Source: Topomyia yanbarensis | Lineage: Eukaryota; Arthropoda; Insecta; Diptera; Culicidae | DNA length: 64,000 nt | NCBI RefSeq assembly: GCF_030247195.1 | Contig: NC_080671.1 | Span: 4,368,501 to 4,432,500, forward strand | Direction: 5' to 3' | In this document: positions 35,301 through 46,339 of the stretch, piece by piece | Numbering within the stretch: the first letter of the stretch is position 1 | Layout of the letters: each line of letters opens with the position of its first letter | The notes under the pieces: generated by a model | What the model saw: only the letters and a program-made list of their open reading frames with translations | Database searches by the model: none | Told to the model about the DNA's origin: nothing | Made by a program: the position numbers and the translations under genes

Positions 35301-36058
35301 CTTCAGTTTACGTCGCAGAGTTAGCTGCAATTCAGTACACCCTTGGGATCATCGACACTCTGCCCACAGATCACTACTTCATCGTTTCGGACAGCCTCAG
35401 CTCTATCGAGGCTCTTCGTGCGGTGAAGCCTAAAAAGCAATTACCGTATTTTCTGGGGAAGATACAGGAGTCCTTGTGTACGTTATCTGAAAAATCTTAT
35501 CAGATTACCTTTGTTTGGGTCCCCTCTCATTGTTCTATCCCGGGCAATGAAAAGGCCGACTCATTAGCAAAGGCGGGCGCATTAAATGGTGACATATACG
35601 AAAGACCAGTCTGCTTCAACGAATTTTTTAGTATTTGTCGTCAGAGGACGCTCAACAGTTGGCAAACCTCGTGGAGCAATGGGGAACTTGGACGATGGCT
35701 ACATTCGATTATCCCAAAGGTATCAACGAAGCCTTGGTTCGGGGGGATGGATGTGGGTCGGGATTTTATTCGTGTAATGTCCCGACTTATGTCCAATCAC
35801 TACACCATGGATGCGCATTTGCGGCGTATTGGGCTTGCGGAGAGTAGTCTGTGCGCTTGTGACGAGGGCTATCACGACATCGAACACGTTGTCTGGGTGT
35901 GCGCCGGGTATTGTGACGCCAGGTCTCAGTTAAAGGAATCCCTTCGGGCCCGAGGTAGACCACCCAATGTACCAGTCCGAGATATGCTGGCAACTCGTGA
36001 TTTCCCCTATATGTCCCTTATTTATACCTTCATAAAAACGATAAATATCCCAATTTAG
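32372..36058 (+). CDS. ORF2 endonuclease, reverse transcriptase and RNase H of I-clade element (1228 aa)
   Basis: This is the enzyme that nicks chromosomal DNA and copies element RNA into the nick. The APE-like endonuclease spans about residues 10-225, with WNSRS at 17-21, E45, GDFNSHG at 141-147 and SDHLP at 216-220. The reverse transcriptase spans about 475-745, with LDIKGAFDS around 570-578, GLPQGSCLSP and the catalytic box LADD (658-661); the usual Tyr or Phe is Leu here, but both Asp residues remain. RNase H has D950, E983, D1007 and D1063. A C-terminal CxC...H...C cluster lies near 1161-1177. The frame extends 21 bp upstream without an ATG, so the ATG at 32372 is chosen; it overlaps the ORF1 stop. 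The ORF is completely open. Confidence 0.93.
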   Translation: MAKSSNEVTDSITVLQWNSRSILPKIDSFKFLLNSLKCDAFALCETWLTSDINLNFHDFNIIRLDRENPYGGVLLGIKKCYSFNRINLPSTPGIEIVACQVLIKGKDLCIASIYIPPRASVGHRTLCNITESLPAPRLVLGDFNSHGTVWGCLHDDNRSTLIQDLCDNFNMTILNTGEMTRIPTPPARASALDLSLCSTSLQLDCMWKVIPDPHGSDHLPIVISIANGSRPSKTINVSYDLTRNIDWKSYATAISVKIESTQELPPEEEYRFLAGLILDSANQAQTKPVPSANTHGRSLTLWWDKECSELYAEKSTAYKAFREDGLLASYQQYASLERRMKSLMKAKKRSYWRRFVDGLTRETAMSTLWGTARRMRNRNSTNENVEYSNRWIFAFAKKICPDSVPVQKTYRAASSHDTANETPFSMVEFSLALLSCNNNAPGLDRIKFNLLKNLPDTAKRRLLNLFNKFLEGNIVPYEWRQVKVIAIQKPGKPASDHNSYRPIAMLSCIRKLFEKMIMFRLDNWVEANGLLSDTQFGFRKGKGTNDCLALLSTEIQMAYANREQMASVFLDIKGAFDSVSINILSEKLHQHGLSPIFNNFLLNLLSEKHMHFSHGDLTTSRFSYMGLPQGSCLSPLLYNFYVNDIDDCLANSCTLRQLADDGVVSVTGPKAADLQGPLQYTLDNLSAWALQLGIEFSTEKTELVVFSRKREPAQLQLLLMGATINQVFTFKYLGVWFDSKGTWGCHIRYLKQKCQQRINFLRTITGTWWGAHPGDLIRLYQTTILSVMEYGCFCFRSAANIHFIKLERIQYRCLRIALGCMHSTHTMSLEVLAGVLPLKNRFWELSYRLLIRCDILNPLVIENFERLVELNSQTRFMSLYFDYMAQSINPSSYNPNRVRFLDTSDSTVFFDTSMKEEIRGIPDHIRPQVIPNIFYNKFREVDCDKMFYTDGSNLDGSTGFGIFNNTITASFKLNDPASVYVAELAAIQYTLGIIDTLPTDHYFIVSDSLSSIEALRAVKPKKQLPYFLGKIQESLCTLSEKSYQITFVWVPSHCSIPGNEKADSLAKAGALNGDIYERPVCFNEFFSICRQRTLNSWQTSWSNGELGRWLHSIIPKVSTKPWFGGMDVGRDFIRVMSRLMSNHYTMDAHLRRIGLAESSLCACDEGYHDIEHVVWVCAGYCDARSQLKESLRARGRPPNVPVRDMLATRDFPYMSLIYTFIKTINIPI

Positions 36059-36926
36059 CCCCTCTCTTTTATTTCTCGTTTTTAGAGTTTCCTCCTGCCT
36101 TGTGGAACCGATCAGCTCCAGAGTGCCACTATGTAACCGCCATCGCCCTTACCACTACGCCTGCATAGAAGGAAACTGAAGCGAGAGCGACTCGAGGTCC
36201 GATGACTTTTGAAGGATTCCCCGCGGGTCCGAAGAATACCATCCGCCAATCCGGTACTCGACGACTTACTATACTGAGGCGCAAATTTGATTCGCTGATC
36301 CCCCTCCCCCCCCCCCCGCCGTTCGAGCGAAAGTTGCAAGTTTTGCTCTTCTTTCCCTGTCTCTCCCCTGTCCTTGATACAACTGCTGCTACACTGATGC
36401 GGAAATAAGCCACCCTTTGAATATCTTGACCAAGCATAAGTTTTAGTTAAAAAATTCAAATTAGTATTCTGTATTCCTAGTTTTAAGATAGCTATAATTT
36501 TTACTCTTTATTGAAACTCTTGTCCTCCATCTTGTAAATAGAATTGAATCCCTAGTTTTAAGATTTCTGTGAAATTTCTCATAAATATTTGTTCCCCCCT
36601 TTTGTGTACTAAACTATATTGTTAGCTTTAAGATAACCGTAAAATATTTCGTAAAATACTATTACTCCCCCTCTTGTATATCAAAGTGAATCCCTTGTTT
36701 TAAATTTTTTCATAAAAAAATCTTTTGGCCCTCTTTTGTATATTGAATCTTATTTCTAGTCTTAAGATAGCTGTAAACTTTCTTTTCCTTTGTAAAAAAA
36801 AAATATTTCAACATTGTAACCTCCTAGTTTTAAGATATCCAAATGTAAAAACAAAAGCATTTGGCACCGCCAAGCTAACGCATTTGTGCCTATCAAATAA
36901 ACGAAATGAATAAAAAAAAAAAAAAA
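36059..36926 (+). other. 3' UTR of I-clade element with degenerate ~70-bp repeats
   Basis: After the ORF2 stop there is a C-run near 36302-36316. A motif close to 'tagttttaagatagctgtaaa' then recurs at 36478, 36553, 36622, 36695, 36757 and 36825, spaced 62-75 bp, usually with a 'ctcttttgtata'-like stretch between. The region ends in 'aaatgaataaaa...' leading to the A-tail. 3' UTR sequence is where the reverse transcriptase of such elements engages its template, so the repeats may be functional, but this is inference. Confidence 0.7.
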
Positions 36927-36937
36927 ATGTCTATCTT
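36927..36937. repeat. Target-site duplication, right copy
   Basis: Sequence atgtctatctt directly after the A-tail, identical to 30730-30740. Confidence 0.9.
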
Positions 36938-36939
36938 GT

Positions 36940-38735
36940 ATACTTTTAAAGTTATATATTATTTATTGTTTAATATTAGTAATGATCCGTTTTAATATAC
37001 CAACCAAATTTTATTTCAATAAAACGGAAAAGAATGATATCAGGACATATTTTGCATTTCATTTTTCCACCTACCACCGCTAGAAATAAGCTCCGAACAA
37101 TTTCAAGTAGTCTGTATGTACGTTGATCGCTTATCAGTGTGCAAACTTTCACTGGCCAGAACCTTCCGACAGCTAATTTTATAACTTCTAACTTCAGATC
37201 GATCTGGATCATATCTCGAAAAACGAGAAGCTAAATAAATTACTCCAAGTAACTGGAAACAGTCATTATAAACTCGTTCACAAGAAACTTCTTCAAACAC
37301 GCTCCACTTGAGGATTCTTTTGAGGATATATTTTTTTCTATTGCATCGAACTACACTAAATTTTTAGTAGTTTGTTGAAAGAATAATTGAACGATTTCTT
37401 CGAAAATATGGAGAACCTTCTCTCATTGGTTTGGGTAGTTTACGTGAAAAAAGTGTCCTAAATTAATAGGTATAATAAGGGGGTGCTTTAGGTGACAACA
37501 AAACTTTCTTTCGTGATTTTTGGAAAGGGAAGAAAAAGTTTTAGCTATTTGAAAATGTATGCATATTTGTAAACACATTTGAAAAGCTAAAAGAAAAAAT
37601 GCTTGAAAAACTTCATAAAATGGCGGAGTTAAGGACTATTTCAATACTGTATACCGAATTGGTGGAAAGAATGCAGTTTGTAATTCTGCTTGAAATGATT
37701 GAAACAACAAAAATTTGATTTTTTTCCCTAGTTTTCTAAAAAAATATGTACTTTTGGTATGAGTTTTTGATTTTTACGTTCTAGGGCACGTATAATGCTT
37801 AAAACCAGTTTTCTGGTTCGACACGAATGCACTCGCCGGTGTAATGTGTTAATAAAATAAAAAAAAAGTTTTCTGGTAATATTGTTTGTTAGAATCTTGA
37901 AAAGGCTATTTGAAAGACTGTTGTGATATATTCTTCAATTTAACTATTGTGATATACGCAAAAAAACACGATTTTTTCGACTTTGAGCGGGGTGAGCCAA
38001 GAAAAAAAAACGGAAGGGTTTCGAAATTTCGGTGTTAAAATGAACATTGTACAATACGTAATCAGTAAAAACCTCATTTAATGAAAATCAGCATTGGTGT
38101 CAAACTTGATTTAACAAGATTTTTAGTTTGAAACTATTAAATTCAAACTAAATTCTCATTAAATTGAAAATTTTCGGGAAAAGTTCGGCCCCCAGGACCC
38201 TCCTCCTGGATTCGCCATTGCTTGAAGGCCACCATCTTCAGTGTTTGTATATGGATCAACAAAGATTAGAAATTACGTCACTTTCTCTAACCAAAATTGC
38301 AAAATTTTATTAAGGAGCTATGCCACTGTAGAGCACGAAAAAATAGGAAAGTTTTAGAAATTTTACTTGACACCATGTTAAAATTAATCGAGATCCCGTG
38401 AAGTGGGATTCGTATTACAAGTTCTGGTGAACAAGTATTTCAACACAAGATGGCGCTTGGACAGTATTTTCCCGAAGGCGAGTTCTTTTGGAAAGGGTCC
38501 ATGGCTGGAAATCCATCGCCCGTAATATTTCGCCTAGAGCCAAAAACAAAAGTTTTTTCGATGAGAACGATAGAAAGCGACGTGCGTAGGCTTTTTAAGA
38601 TATTTAGATTTTCCACGAAATGGCACATTTTAATAGAAAAACGCTGAAAATGGCATATAAATCGACATCAAAAATCCTGCGCACGTCACTGCACAGTGAG
38701 GCAGGAACGAAAATTAGCAAAACAAATCCTCTAGC
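36940..38735. other. AT-rich stretch without recognised genes
   Basis: No ORF of family resemblance and no clear terminal repeats. A short GC-richer patch lies at 38440-38600 ('gatggcgcttggacagtattttccc'), open on both strands for about 60 codons, not recognised. Confidence 0.35.
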
Positions 38736-38744
38736 GATGTATGA

Positions 38745-39125
38745 GTGGATTTTTTTAGTAGCTAAGCAAAGAATCTTGGTTTTATCTACGCTTTATTATG
38801 ATAATGTAAATTAGTTTGGATTTTTACCGCTTAGGTGGTGCTGCAATGTTAACTTTTTATTTCACATCCTAGAGATTTTGTGATTTTATAATTACCACCA
38901 TAACTTTGTTACTTGAAGACATAGAGCTTAACTATCTTCGACAACTTGTCGTAGTTTTGAACGTTTTAAAACTTTGCCGAAGACGCCAAACCTCTAGGAT
39001 GCGAAATGAAAAAGTTAACATTGCAGTGCCACCTATGCGGTGAAAATCCAAACGAATTTACGTTATTATAATAAGGCACAGATAAAACCAAGATATTTTG
39101 CTGGACGTAGTGACTATAAAAACGA
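38745..39125. mobile_element. Foldback MITE, about 380 bp
   Basis: The left arm ('atcttggttttatctacgc', 'tttggatttttaccgc', 'gcaatgttaactttttattt', 'catcctagag') is repeated in reverse on the right ('ctctaggatg', 'aatgaaaaagttaacattgc', 'gcggtgaaaatccaaa', 'ataaaaccaagat'). Arms are about 120-140 bp around a central spacer. Target duplication not resolved. No coding capacity. Confidence 0.7.
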
Positions 39126-39129
39126 GAGA

Positions 39130-40060
39130 AAGCAATTTTGAATATACTGTGAAAATTTCAGAACGATAGAAAATCGTTTGCTCGAGTTATATTACCGGCT
39201 ACCGCAAAAAATGTGGTTTCGAGAAAAAAGCTGTTAAAGTTTTCAGTACACTCAGTAATGGTAACGATTTTCCCTAAAAAAGCATCTATTGAGAGCTGCA
39301 GGTTGGTTTTTTGGAATTGGGATTAGCAGTAATGATGCAAATCAAAATCCTTTCTTCAATGACTAGCTATTGTGAGTCCAACGGTATCCGAAATATGTCG
39401 GTCACTGCGAGGTCACTTTTGGAAAAAGTCGGAATCGAAATAATCGCATTGAGGTAGCGTGTTATCAAGGGTTTCAATTTCCATTCTAGTTCTCAGATCG
39501 CCATGAAAATTTTAATAGGCGCTATTAGGGATATATACTTCAAATATACACAACATTTTTATTTTTTTTTTTTTGGGCTTGCACAATATAAAATATATTC
39601 CATTAATAATGCATTCAATGAAGAAATTAAATATTTTACTCACAAAGTATTAGTAATAAGTCGATTGTCCGCCTATGTTAATTTTGCGGCTTACTTTTGA
39701 TTTGTGTGGGACAATTTGATCGATATAATGCCCGAAGAGAGTGGAAAGAGTTATAAGAAATGTCTCATCACACTGTTAGGTGGATTAAACGCGTTTTTCA
39801 ATGATAAACATAATCAATATATTTCTATTGAATGGTACTAAAAGATAATGGAATCCAAATAAAGTAGCAAAATAATTAATCAGAGTCATCTGATTCGCTG
39901 CTTAAATAATTTGCTAGCTTTTTTTTGGTTCGAGCTGAACATCTGTTTTTACCACTTTTTGTAAACCATTTTTGTTAACGATCTATTGAGTCAATTTGTC
40001 AACAGTTGTTTCGGCAATTAATTAGCAAGGGACTGGAAGGTGAAGTATATTTTCAATATT
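39130..40060. other. AT-rich stretch with a CACAGTGG-family tail remnant
   Basis: Near 39757-39800 'aaatgtctcatcacactgttaggtggattaaacgcgttttt' resembles the tail ('gagaaaggcacaattgcacc...taggtggattaaaacagg') of the repeats ending at 17105 and 62863. Nothing else was recognised. Confidence 0.35.
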
Positions 40061-40063
40061 AAG

Positions 40064-40300
40064 AGCCATAGTACTCAAGGGAGAGCAAGGAGTTGAAGGG
40101 AGAAAGTTTAGATAAGCGTGGAAGGATCATATATGCAAGCTTAGAGCTCACCGGCGACTCCACTTTTTGTCTGCTACCGTAGGAGTCAAGATCTTTTGGT
40201 ATTAGAAATGCGAATCACCTGAGTCTACGGCATGTCCGGACGAGCGTAAAGTAACTTGTTACTTCATGCTGTCGGAACCGAACATCTGGTTGTTATTGGT
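40064..40300. repeat. Diverged fragment of the foldback family
   Basis: Shares 'gagccatagtactcaag', 'gagagcaagg', 'cgactcc' and 'aggagtcaagatc' with the element at 11030-11530, in the same order as one arm plus loop. Similarity is partial. Confidence 0.45.
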
Positions 40301-41947
40301 TTGATTTGCAAATTCTAGAAAACTTCTCATGTATTGACCACCTGAATCTGTTATTAACTGGCTAAACAAAATGAATCTTTTTACTTGTAAATATTCCTAG
40401 CTTTCAGAGTTATTTTAAAATAGTATAACCCAAAATATTTTTGGCAAAATTATGGTTGTATTCACGAATGTAATTTGGATCGAATCTGACACTCGTTTGA
40501 TTTTGATTTGTCGTTATTGAGAATGCAAATCACACTCGTTTTAAAAAACGATCCATCATAATGAAGAATACGGCTGATTAACAAATAATAATATACACAA
40601 CAACATAGGGGTTACAAAAATTAAAGTTGCATTCTTCTGACCACACCATCAGACAGTACATCTACATGCTCCTCATTCGACTAGCGAACGATGAAGCACT
40701 TAGCACAAAAATGCATGCGGGACATATGTAACTTCCCAACATTCGATGAAGTCACTTAGGTGCACTATATCGCCGACTCTGCCTTAAATAGACTATTTCG
40801 GGTTTTCCGTGCGACTTTCGAAAGTTTTTGCATATTCATAGAAGTCATAATTCTTCGAAATTTAATGCAAAATTGGTGACTGTTTTTCCAGCTGATTAAT
40901 GCACATATAAAATATTCCGTTTAGTACAATGGAAGTTACTAACGTTCAAAAATTTTCCCTCCTGATTTTTCCTTTATTTTTAAAAGGGCCTCTATATTGA
41001 AAGGCATGTTGTTGTCACGATAAAATGATATGAAAAACTTGGATCACATACCCCAAAAGATACTAATAATGATTAAATAAATACATTTTTAATAAAAGCA
41101 TGGTTCTTGTGAACTTTGGTGGAATCAGCAGACCAAAACTGCGACTGCAGAAGGTACGTGCGTCGAATGAAGAGCGACATGGGGAGACTTAACCAAGCGC
41201 GAGATTTAACAATTGCCAATAAAATGTTCTATTTGGCTCTTAAAATTATTTTTAAAATATTTTTATACTTGTTTCGATCTCTTCAGGTAATTTTAAAAGT
41301 TTAGAGTGAAAAATCCTTTCCTGATAGAAAATATTCCGTAATTCATAAATTTGCGTTAAATAATGTAATTTTTAATCAAACTTTGTATGGACATATCTAC
41401 TAGAGTAATTATTTTTATTATTGAACTCATATATCATGTTAATCCTTATGAAGTAGTAGAATGATTCTAGATTAATCGAAATATTGGAATAATCATGAAG
41501 TAGCACAACATTGAGCGTAAGAACTAATATTAGGGAGACTTGACCAAGATTTTATGGAGAGACTTGTGGCAATAAGCTGAAGAAAGATATAAAATTTCTG
41601 ATATTTTTTACTCTCTAGTACTCTAGTACTGTGAACATCAAACACGTCACAAACTACTACAATAAACACCAGTCTATATCTGTATAGTACTAGTCAACAA
41701 AGTGAACAGTTGTATGGCTGATTTCCTGACGTGTGAACATGCAATGTAATCAGTACAGTTAATCCCAAAAAAATGCATTTTTGAAAATCAAAATTCATGA
41801 AATACTATTCTTTTAAATTTTTCCTGGTACTAAGGACCTCGATAATATGGAAAAAAATAATTACAGCATGTTTTATGCCTTTATTTTTTGTTCTGCTACT
41901 TCAAAATTATCTTGGTCAAGTGCCCCCACGCCTTGGTCAAGTCTCCC
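40300..41947. other. AT-rich stretch with recurring 'ggggagacttgaccaag' motif
   Basis: The motif occurs near 41178 and 41532 and reversed near 41912 and 41935. It also flanks the element at 41953-42620 and recurs near 42805. It may mark an old repeat with internal copies of one sequence. No gene recognised. Confidence 0.35.
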
Positions 41948-41952
41948 CGCGG

Positions 41953-42620
41953 CACAGTGGTCAGAAACGCCAAAAACGTGAACTTAATTCACTAGAGGCC
42001 AAACCATCGAATGTATTCACAGGGTGTCTTTAGAGGAATTGTTCGTGTGAATGTTCCCCACAATCTAATAACAATTGAAATTAGGCATGGCTTACTATGA
42101 TCAAACTTAAAAAATTAACTTTTTATACTGACGAGGTAGAAAGTTGTTGTCTTCGACAAAGTTTTAGAAATACGTATAGTGAAAAATTTTGTTGAAGAAC
42201 TTGAGCTTGTAGGATGCAAGGTTATCGATTTATAAGGCGTTTTCTATGGCAACCCCCTTAAATCTAGTTGTTTTAATATAACTTTTTTCATTGTGACTTT
42301 TCGTGCAAACTATGTTCAAGACAAATATGTAAATTTCAAAGCTACATAATTTTGTCTAAGACTGTATGTAAAAATGCTCATTAGTTTCAAAGTTATTGAG
42401 GATTTTTATATTTTTTTTAACCAACTTCAACTAAGTATAAGAAAGAAAGGTGCAAACCAAAATGCACGAACAGGTACTTTTTTAACTGTCTGAACTATGC
42501 AAAATAAAGTTAAGAAGGTTTGGTGCGTGGCACTATAGAACCCTATGAATAGGGTAAGTTTACTTTATCATGTTTTTTTTTACTTTTTCCATACAAAAAT
42601 TGGCGTTTCCGACCACTGTG
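41953..42620. mobile_element. Transib-like MITE, 668 bp, CACAGTGG ends and 5-bp duplication
   Basis: The left end reads CACAGTGGTCAGAAACGCC and the reverse complement of the right end reads CACAGTGGTCGGAAACGCC, one mismatch in 19. Both ends abut cgcgg (41948-41952 and 42621-42625). Ends starting CACWRTG plus GC-rich 5-bp duplications are the hallmark of Transib transposons, the lineage from which RAG1 recombinase is thought to derive. The first seven bases equal the recombination-signal heptamer. The interior shares one arm of the palindrome at 13723-14892 and has no ORF, so a transposase would be needed in trans. The superfamily call is inference from ends and duplication length. Confidence 0.65.
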
Positions 42621-42639
42621 CGCGGTGGGGAGACATAAC

Positions 42640-43540
42640 CAGAAAAAAACGATCACAAAAAACTTTCATAACTATTGAATAATTTAATTAAAAATTCTGC
42701 AAAAAATCATGAACACGTACAATACCTTTGCACATTACATTTCAACGAATTTTGAAGGATTGGAAACTTTTTTAGAGTTTTACATAGGTTTAACTGAAAA
42801 CCTGACCAAGTCTCCCCATGTTCCCCTATTTCTTCGAAATAACGACGAATGTTTTGTTTCACTGGTTTTCGCAAAATACAATTTAAATGCCTTTGTTGCA
42901 TCCTTAGAAAATTATTCTATTGAATGAAAGGTTAAGAAAATAACTGTCTATAACCGACCACTAGGATCACTTCACCGGTCAAAAAATAGCGAAACGATTC
43001 TAAGTACGCAGAGCTTTATAGTTGAGTTCAAATGAAAAGAAAGCGTAGAACATTGGATGCTCCAATCTATTGCCCTTAAAATGTTTCTACATTTTTAAAT
43101 GAAGTTTAATTCCTAAAATCATAACTGGAACCTTATTTATATAGTTCGTAATTACCGCATAATGAAGTCTCAGATTAATTTTCATAACCATAAATCGTTT
43201 CTTTGAGTGATTAGTTTTCCTAGCGATTGAAGTGAAAGTTAATAGTATATATCTTGAACAAAATGATGAATTAATATGTTAACAGAGATTCTGATCAAAT
43301 AAAACACAATCGAAAATTGAATTCGGTCCGAATCCGCGTGATGCGTGATGAAAACAAAAAACGCGGCAAATCCGCGAAATCCACGCCATCTGCGCCCTGA
43401 AATGTGTATGAAATTGCTTAGATTTGCAGGTCTAGATTACTTATATCAAATTCTATTTAACCGCATTGGCTAGATCCGACGGTTTTGGAAACCCATAGTA
43501 ACTGCACAAGTTTCTCAATTAATGTTATACCGGTTTCTCA
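42640..43540. other. AT-rich stretch, fragments of dispersed repeat near its end
   Basis: From about 43410 short pieces resemble the 'atggctgaaccgat' family ('gcaggtctagattactt', 'accgcattggct', 'gacggttttggaa'). The rest is unassigned and no ORF was recognised. Confidence 0.35.
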
Positions 43541-43554
43541 AAAACTAGCCATTG

Positions 43555-46330
43555 CGAAGATCTTGTAAGCTCTACAAGTAATATAATAAAAGTTCGAATA
43601 ATAACGAAGATCATCAACGGTACGTCAACCAACACAACCTTTTACTCGTCCTCAAGTTCTCAGGGTACATCTTCTTGGGTCTAGTCCGGGTAAATGGACG
43701 AAAATATTACTCTTCACCGATGCAGTGTTTCCACTGCTGCTAATTCGGGCATGGAAGCAAAGCTAGTGTCCTAAAATAAATTTGTCTCAATTGCAGCAAC
43801 GAATACGAGACAAGCAGAGACCATCCAAGCTCAGAGATCAGCAAATGCATCAACCACCACGGAACCCATTCACCTAGAGACAAAAACTGTCCTACATTCC
43901 TAAAAGGAAAGCAAGTTCGGTAGATCGAGACCGATAACAAACTCACCTTCCCTGAGGCCAGTACCCTGGTCAATCAATGGCAGGAAGCACAACGTATGCC
44001 TCCGCAATAAAATCAAGGTTCAAGATTACCTCTCGGTGCCGATAAAACAGACCGGTCCATCCATTTGCTACGTGACAAAATCGCCAACCAACCACTTGCT
44101 ATACATAGTAAAGATCGTATTCTCGCAGAGCTGAATGAGCAGATTCTTGAAAAGAAGATCCTCAACAAAGACTAACTGAACGAGATGGCTGCTCTATGGT
44201 AAGCCTTCGTTGAATTCAGACGACGATACATCTCAAGGTCTCCCTTAACCGGCTCCCAAGCCCACTTCAGCGACGGTCGAAAAAATGACCACATCTTACC
44301 ACGGGCCACTGACAACGGAGACGACAAAGTGAACCTTGTCGCTCCAACAACAACAGAGCCGGATCTAGATAGACAGAGTCGTATTCGTTCCCAAAAGCTT
44401 CGAGAATATCCAGACCAGGATAAATCAAGAAGCCAAGCTAACTTCCCATAAGATGAACCCGGCAAAGCGGAAAGCCTGAAGCACTCCACGAACCGCACCC
44501 TATCAGCCAACCCCCCCCCCCCCCCCCATCCCACCGTACACAGCGTCTATTGACATCACACGCGGAGAAATCGGCTGCTTCGGATACCCCGGTAGACCGG
44601 CCGCTACGATTACACCAGATCACACAAGCCGGACTATCTTCCACCTATACCTCAAACCTTACACCAGTCCTTCGAAAGACTCACCAACACGCCTACCGAC
44701 CAACCGGCATCTCAATGGAAACTCCAGAGGCTGTCTGGTTCCTCCGACCACCGAACACTACCACCCCAGTGCAGTCGACGTGGAACTAGTATTCTTGAGG
44801 TCATGGAGAGCAACAATACAAACTACATCGTCAATCAAACTGACCTGTTCTGCTGCTTTCGCCTCTGGTCCACCTGCAGCGACATGTTTTACAGCGATTA
44901 CAACCCGATTGAGATACTTTTCAAACATGCCCCACGATCAACCTAGAGACATAGTCGCTGGCTCTACGACAATACCAATTGGAACGATTTCGAAGAAAAC
45001 TTTGTTAGCAGATTTGAATGAGAATGGGCATATGACCCGGATGAATTTACCTACCTTATCTTACAGACAGCAGAGTTGAGTATTCCACGAACCAGAGACG
45101 CTTCCCCCAAAAAGGCGATCCACTGGTGGAACTCGCCAGTCGTGGAGGTGATCGGCAAATTTTGGAGGTGATCAGCAAGTTTTCCGTTGTGCACTTCGTA
45201 GCACAGTCAACAATCACATTCTATGGTCTGGGAAATGTGCGAGTACTGCCTGTTTAGGAATCTAACTCGAAAATAAATCAAGGAAGTCAATTGGGCTGAA
45301 TTCGTCGACGAGTAAACTCTAGCGGTGAGTTGTATTGACAGTCCAGAAGATAAAGTGGCTTCTCCTTGGAAATTCACGATACTACAACCATCAATCCAGT
45401 CGAAATCGCTAATAAGCTGGAACGCCATTTCGAGTCCCTATCAGCGAATGGTATCAACAGTGTTGGCTACCTACTGTTAAGACCGGCGATGACTGCACGA
45501 TTCTTGACATAGCTTACAAAATCCACGAAGAATACTCTCAATCATTCCTACCACGGTTGGCCTGTCTGTAGAGAGAAAATACCAGAGCATCAAATGTCGA
45601 CACAAGGCTAGTACAATCAGTTGGAGAAGGGGGCAAAACGTCATTTCGCTATCGCCAGCTATCATCAGAAGTTTTACAACCACGAGAAGTTGTTCACCGA
45701 CGAATCCAAATCGGATCAAGGAGTTGGGGTGGAAGTGAGCGGTATCGAAGCAAGTCTCGCCTTTCGCTTACGCCCCAGGGCCTCGTCTTCTCCGTCGAAG
45801 CTTTTGCCCTAGCTTGACGAGAAAATCCCAAGGGGGTATGCCTTTGTTATTTTCATACATTCTAGACATCAACCGACCGGGACAGTCGACTCGAACAAAA
45901 GATTCTTTCGCGTATCCGTATCCGAGCCAAATAAGATTTACCCATGTCTACGCTATAACTCGTACCGATTCCCCGCATTGCAAAACATGGTTGTCCGTGG
46001 ACCATGTGCCAACTGCCACTTTACATCCAAGACATGCTCTCCAACGATCCAGCACGGGAGGAGAGTTTATTGGATTTTCGCTACACTTTCAATTAAATCC
46101 TGAATTTAAGCCGTATAAAGTGAACCCTCCGGGTCAGCCGAACGGGAGTAGCGGAGGCTCTGCGTGGACCATGAAACGTAGCTCCGTTTCATCAGCGCAG
46201 GTTTCATCAAGGAACCATAAAAGCAAAAAGAGTTCTTACTTGCTGGAAACAAATTATAACAATTTTTTTATTTCGATTATAGAGGTTTTAACTTTAGGGC
46301 CTTTCTCTTTTTTTTACAAAAATTTCTCTT
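43555..46330 (+). pseudogene. Decayed, 5'-truncated non-LTR retrotransposon related to the 53-60 kb element
   Basis: Read in shifting frames, the plus strand aligns in order with the proteins of the minus-strand element at 53-60 kb. ORF1 pieces: VRIITKIING near 43590, GYIFLGLVRV, then zinc-knuckle remnants near 43720-43905 (CFHCC, a stop, FGHGSK; ICLNCSNEYETS; SKCINHHGTHSPRD). ORF2 pieces: RWLYDNTNW near 44960, KKAIHWWN near 45110, HILW near 45217, NPVEIANKLERHFESLS near 45398 and VGYLLLR near 45462. The reverse transcriptase core is then missing, and the RNase H start LFTDESKSDQGVG appears near 45690, followed by a diverged C-terminal segment near 45940. Many stops. It is an old internally deleted copy of the same lineage. 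Confidence 0.75.
44513..44527. repeat. Poly-C run
   Basis: About 14 consecutive C residues inside the decayed retroelement. It breaks all long frames across it and is prone to assembly error. Confidence 0.8.
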
Positions 46331-46339
46331 TGAAAAATC

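Larger units (their letters stand above)
30741..36926 (+). mobile_element. Full-length I-clade non-LTR retrotransposon, apparently intact
   Basis: The element runs from CATACGTCTCCCAAC to an A-tail (taaaa...) and is bounded by an 11-bp direct repeat. It has a 301-bp 5' UTR, ORF1 (gag-like), an overlapping ORF2 (endonuclease, reverse transcriptase, RNase H) and an 868-bp 3' UTR. Starting with CAT resembles the Drosophila I factor, and the two-ORF plan with three CCHC knuckles and an RNase H domain places it in the I group. There are no stops or frameshifts in either ORF, the target duplication is perfect and the 5' end is complete, so it looks recently inserted and possibly able to move. Clade name is from domain plan and motif style, not a tree. 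Confidence 0.9.

Noticed and set aside
41953..42620. True V(D)J-type recombination signals
   Set aside because: Only the heptamer-like start is present, on transposon ends with a duplication; no 12/23 spacer with nonamer is evident.
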